Source: Bacteroidota bacterium (GTDB taxonomy: Bacteria; Bacteroidota; Bacteroidia; Chitinophagales; BACL12). Taken from it: DNA of 64,000 nucleotides. Below the pieces are notes generated by a model that saw only the letters and a list, made by a program, of their open reading frames with translations, made no database searches and was not told where the DNA came from. A program made the position numbers and the translations under genes. The stretch spans positions 840,501 through 904,500 of the forward strand of contig JADJJZ010000003.1 in assembly GCA_016706255.1 (NCBI GenBank), read 5' to 3'. This document shows, piece after piece, positions 62,468 to 64,000 of the stretch. Position 1 is the stretch's first letter. Each line of letters starts with the position of its first letter.

Positions 62468-63880
62468 TTATACCAACCACCAATCATTAGCCAAATTTAA
62501 CTCAACTTTTGTTCTTGTCACCGCAGTGTACCACCACCGAAATAATTCCGGCTGCCGCATTCCATACATACTCTTTTCAAGAAATAAAAATATATTATCC
62601 CATTCTCCTCCCTGAGATTTATGACACGTCACAGCATAACCATAAGTTGCGCGTAAACAATTTAGGAAATCATCTTTCATCATTTCTTCTCGATATCGAT
62701 CACTATTTCCTTTAATACCCTTACTTTTCATTCTCCTATTGAAATCTACCATAATTGCTTTATTCTGTTCCTTTGTAAAATTATTGGTTCTATTATATAA
62801 AACATCCAAGGCAAGTAAAATTTCATAGTCGGTTTCTGATAAAACTGCTCTAACCCTTACACTTTGGAAATGTAAATTAGCCTGTATTCGAATTTCTCCA
62901 AGGGATGTGACAACTACGAAATCTCCATTAGTAAGCGGAACTTTATAGTTATTTTGGGTTACTAATAGGATATCATTAACCTGTAGTGGTAAATCCAATG
63001 ACCCATATAAATCTCGCCGAAATGCCCTGTTTAGGTTTTGAACTGTTTTGTTACTTCGGGCAATTGCTAATGCACCATTGTATCCTACTTCATTATATTT
63101 TTTAAAATAGTTATTAAACAATTCTTTTGTAGAAATGTGTATTTTAATATCATGGAATTTAGAAACGGGTAATTTTGGAAACTTAGGTGGGTTATTTATT
63201 AAGTTCAGGTTTCTAATTTCCCATGCGAAAAAAACAAGATCACTATTTTTCGTTCGTTCAATTTGCTGAAGATTATAATGAATTACTATTCGATTTTGCT
63301 CTGTTACCCAATTTCGGTCTAAAGCAGGACTATAAATTTGTCCGACTGGAGGTAATTGAAAAGGATCGCCGATAAAAATGACTTTATTATTTTTAACTGC
63401 TAAAAAAAAATCAATTAAAAGATATCCTGAACCGAATTTAGCTAAGGAGTCGTCAGATAGAATGCTGGACAGCATTGATGCTTCATCAACTATGTATAGT
63501 TTTTTTTCTTCATCAGGTTCTCTTAAGGCGAATTGCATTGTCATTTGACCATACCTATCAATTGTTGCTTCCGGTGGAAGTTCTTCATCGGCGCCATCAA
63601 CTCTAGTAAAGTGGTATAGCTCACTATGAACAGTTTTAGCTTCAAATCCAGTTTTGCCTCTTAAAACAGCAGCAGCTCTCCCAGTTGAAGCAAGCATACA
63701 GAAATTCATATTATTTTCCTCCAACCATTTACCTAAATACTGCATTAAAAATGTTTTCCCTGTGCCTGCGTAACCTGTCAGAATAAATGTGTTTGCAGCT
63801 GGATGATTTAAAAAGTACTTAATTAGCTTAAATGCCTCTTTTTGGTCATTATTTAATATTTCCTTTGAAGATGCCGACAT
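62468..63880 (-). CDS. RecD/PIF1-like DNA helicase (SF1)
   Basis: A 470-residue superfamily-1B helicase. Motif I (Walker A) is GYAGTGKTF at residues 36-44, motif Ia lies in LASTGRAAAVLRGKTG, motif II is LYIVDEASML and motif III is FIGDPFQLPPVGQ. Motif IV and V-type segments follow, and the UvrD-like C-terminal part has VTCHKSQGGEWDNIFLF and WWYTAVTRTK (motif VI Arg). This is the RecD2/PIF1-like single-protein architecture, without an exonuclease or RecB partner. It unwinds DNA 5-prime to 3-prime using ATP in known relatives. Its ATG touches the stop of the upstream partial gene (TAAATG), and a hypothetical gene follows at 36 bp, so it belongs to a multi-gene unit that continues beyond the window. 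Confidence 0.9.
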   Translation of the reverse strand: MSASSKEILNNDQKEAFKLIKYFLNHPAANTFILTGYAGTGKTFLMQYLGKWLEENNMNFCMLASTGRAAAVLRGKTGFEAKTVHSELYHFTRVDGADEELPPEATIDRYGQMTMQFALREPDEEKKLYIVDEASMLSSILSDDSLAKFGSGYLLIDFFLAVKNNKVIFIGDPFQLPPVGQIYSPALDRNWVTEQNRIVIHYNLQQIERTKNSDLVFFAWEIRNLNLINNPPKFPKLPVSKFHDIKIHISTKELFNNYFKKYNEVGYNGALAIARSNKTVQNLNRAFRRDLYGSLDLPLQVNDILLVTQNNYKVPLTNGDFVVVTSLGEIRIQANLHFQSVRVRAVLSETDYEILLALDVLYNRTNNFTKEQNKAIMVDFNRRMKSKGIKGNSDRYREEMMKDDFLNCLRATYGYAVTCHKSQGGEWDNIFLFLEKSMYGMRQPELFRWWYTAVTRTKVELNLANDWWLV

Positions 63881-64000
63881 TTAATTATTCAAAAGTTTAT
63901 TTAAAATATTCCAATGTCTTTTAGTTTGTTTTTTAATATTATTGTGCCCTATAATTTTGGATGCCTTGAAAGCATAGGATAAAAAGTTCCCCCAATTATA
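63881..64000 (-). CDS. C-terminal end of a gene upstream of the helicase (partial)
   Basis: On the minus strand an open frame enters from the window edge and ends at TAA 63881-63883, giving 39 residues (YNWGNFLSYAFKASKIIGHN, then NIKKQTKRHWNILNKLLNN), basic and helical. The stop is directly followed by the helicase ATG with no gap, which indicates translational coupling. The family cannot be recognised from this fragment. Confidence 0.6.
   Translation of the reverse strand, partial: YNWGNFLSYAFKASKIIGHNNIKKQTKRHWNILNKLLNN

Overview
The window is chromosomal DNA from a member of the Bacteroidota, probably the Chitinophagales/Saprospirales side of the phylum (lineage is inferred, not proven). 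Evidence: many secreted proteins ending in type IX secretion system (T9SS) sorting domains, Bacteroidota-style promoters (TTTG, about 19-21 bp, TAnnTTTG), low-GC DNA, few Shine-Dalgarno sites, and families typical of the phylum (DUF2723 membrane protein, YfhO, SDR-type threonine dehydrogenase, LytTR/LytS pair, CTnDOT-like integrase). I see no rRNA, tRNA, CRISPR array or insertion sequence.

Layout. 1-7800: DedA membrane protein, phosphosulfolactate synthase (ComA), TPR protein, M1 peptidase, YwqK-like lipoprotein, YdeI/DUF1801 protein. 7883-13397: two overlapping T9SS cargo genes. 13958-24812: housekeeping and envelope genes: ALDH7-type dehydrogenase, polysaccharide-deacetylase-like protein, methyltransferase plus YfhO operon, glycosyltransferase, WecB, threonine dehydrogenase, and a frameshifted pfkA. 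24814-37434: kelch T9SS protein, porin-like barrel, secreted protein, RlmB/DUF2723, Na/Pi cotransporter, frameshifted sugar MFS transporter, lipoprotein. 37713-54900: MetE-core/AhpD-like pair, delta-60-repeat T9SS protein, HemN, frameshifted T9SS-secreted agmatine/peptidyl-arginine deiminase relative, LytTR/LytS two-component pair, two more broken T9SS genes, an outer-membrane-like protein, a DnaJ-domain membrane protein and a further T9SS protein.

54897-61780 is the accessory region and the most interesting part. A full-length tyrosine recombinase (55491-56732) is followed by four separate remnants of the 3-prime end of related recombinase genes (about 56990, 59171, 60527 and 61699). Between the remnants lie unrelated cargo: a decayed ORF, a T9SS protein, small hypothetical ORFs and a secreted/membrane hypothetical. 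Intact cargo runs in the same direction as the integrase. The best-preserved remnants differ from the full gene almost only at synonymous sites, and homology stops at the integrase 3-prime end. This looks like a stepwise-built cassette array in which the end of the integrase gene is the recombination boundary. That mechanism is inference. The right edge (61901-64000) is a minus-strand group with a RecD/PIF1-type helicase.

Recurrent small-scale structure: two copies of a bipartite GGGCTTTCC...CAAGTCC element, a covarying pair of hairpin repeats, an exactly duplicated terminator hairpin beside the integrase, and a dispersed 25-nt palindrome. Five genes carry small indels, two of them in homopolymer runs, and a GIY-YIG gene has an in-frame stop. 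Consensus errors and real decay cannot be told apart from the sequence alone.
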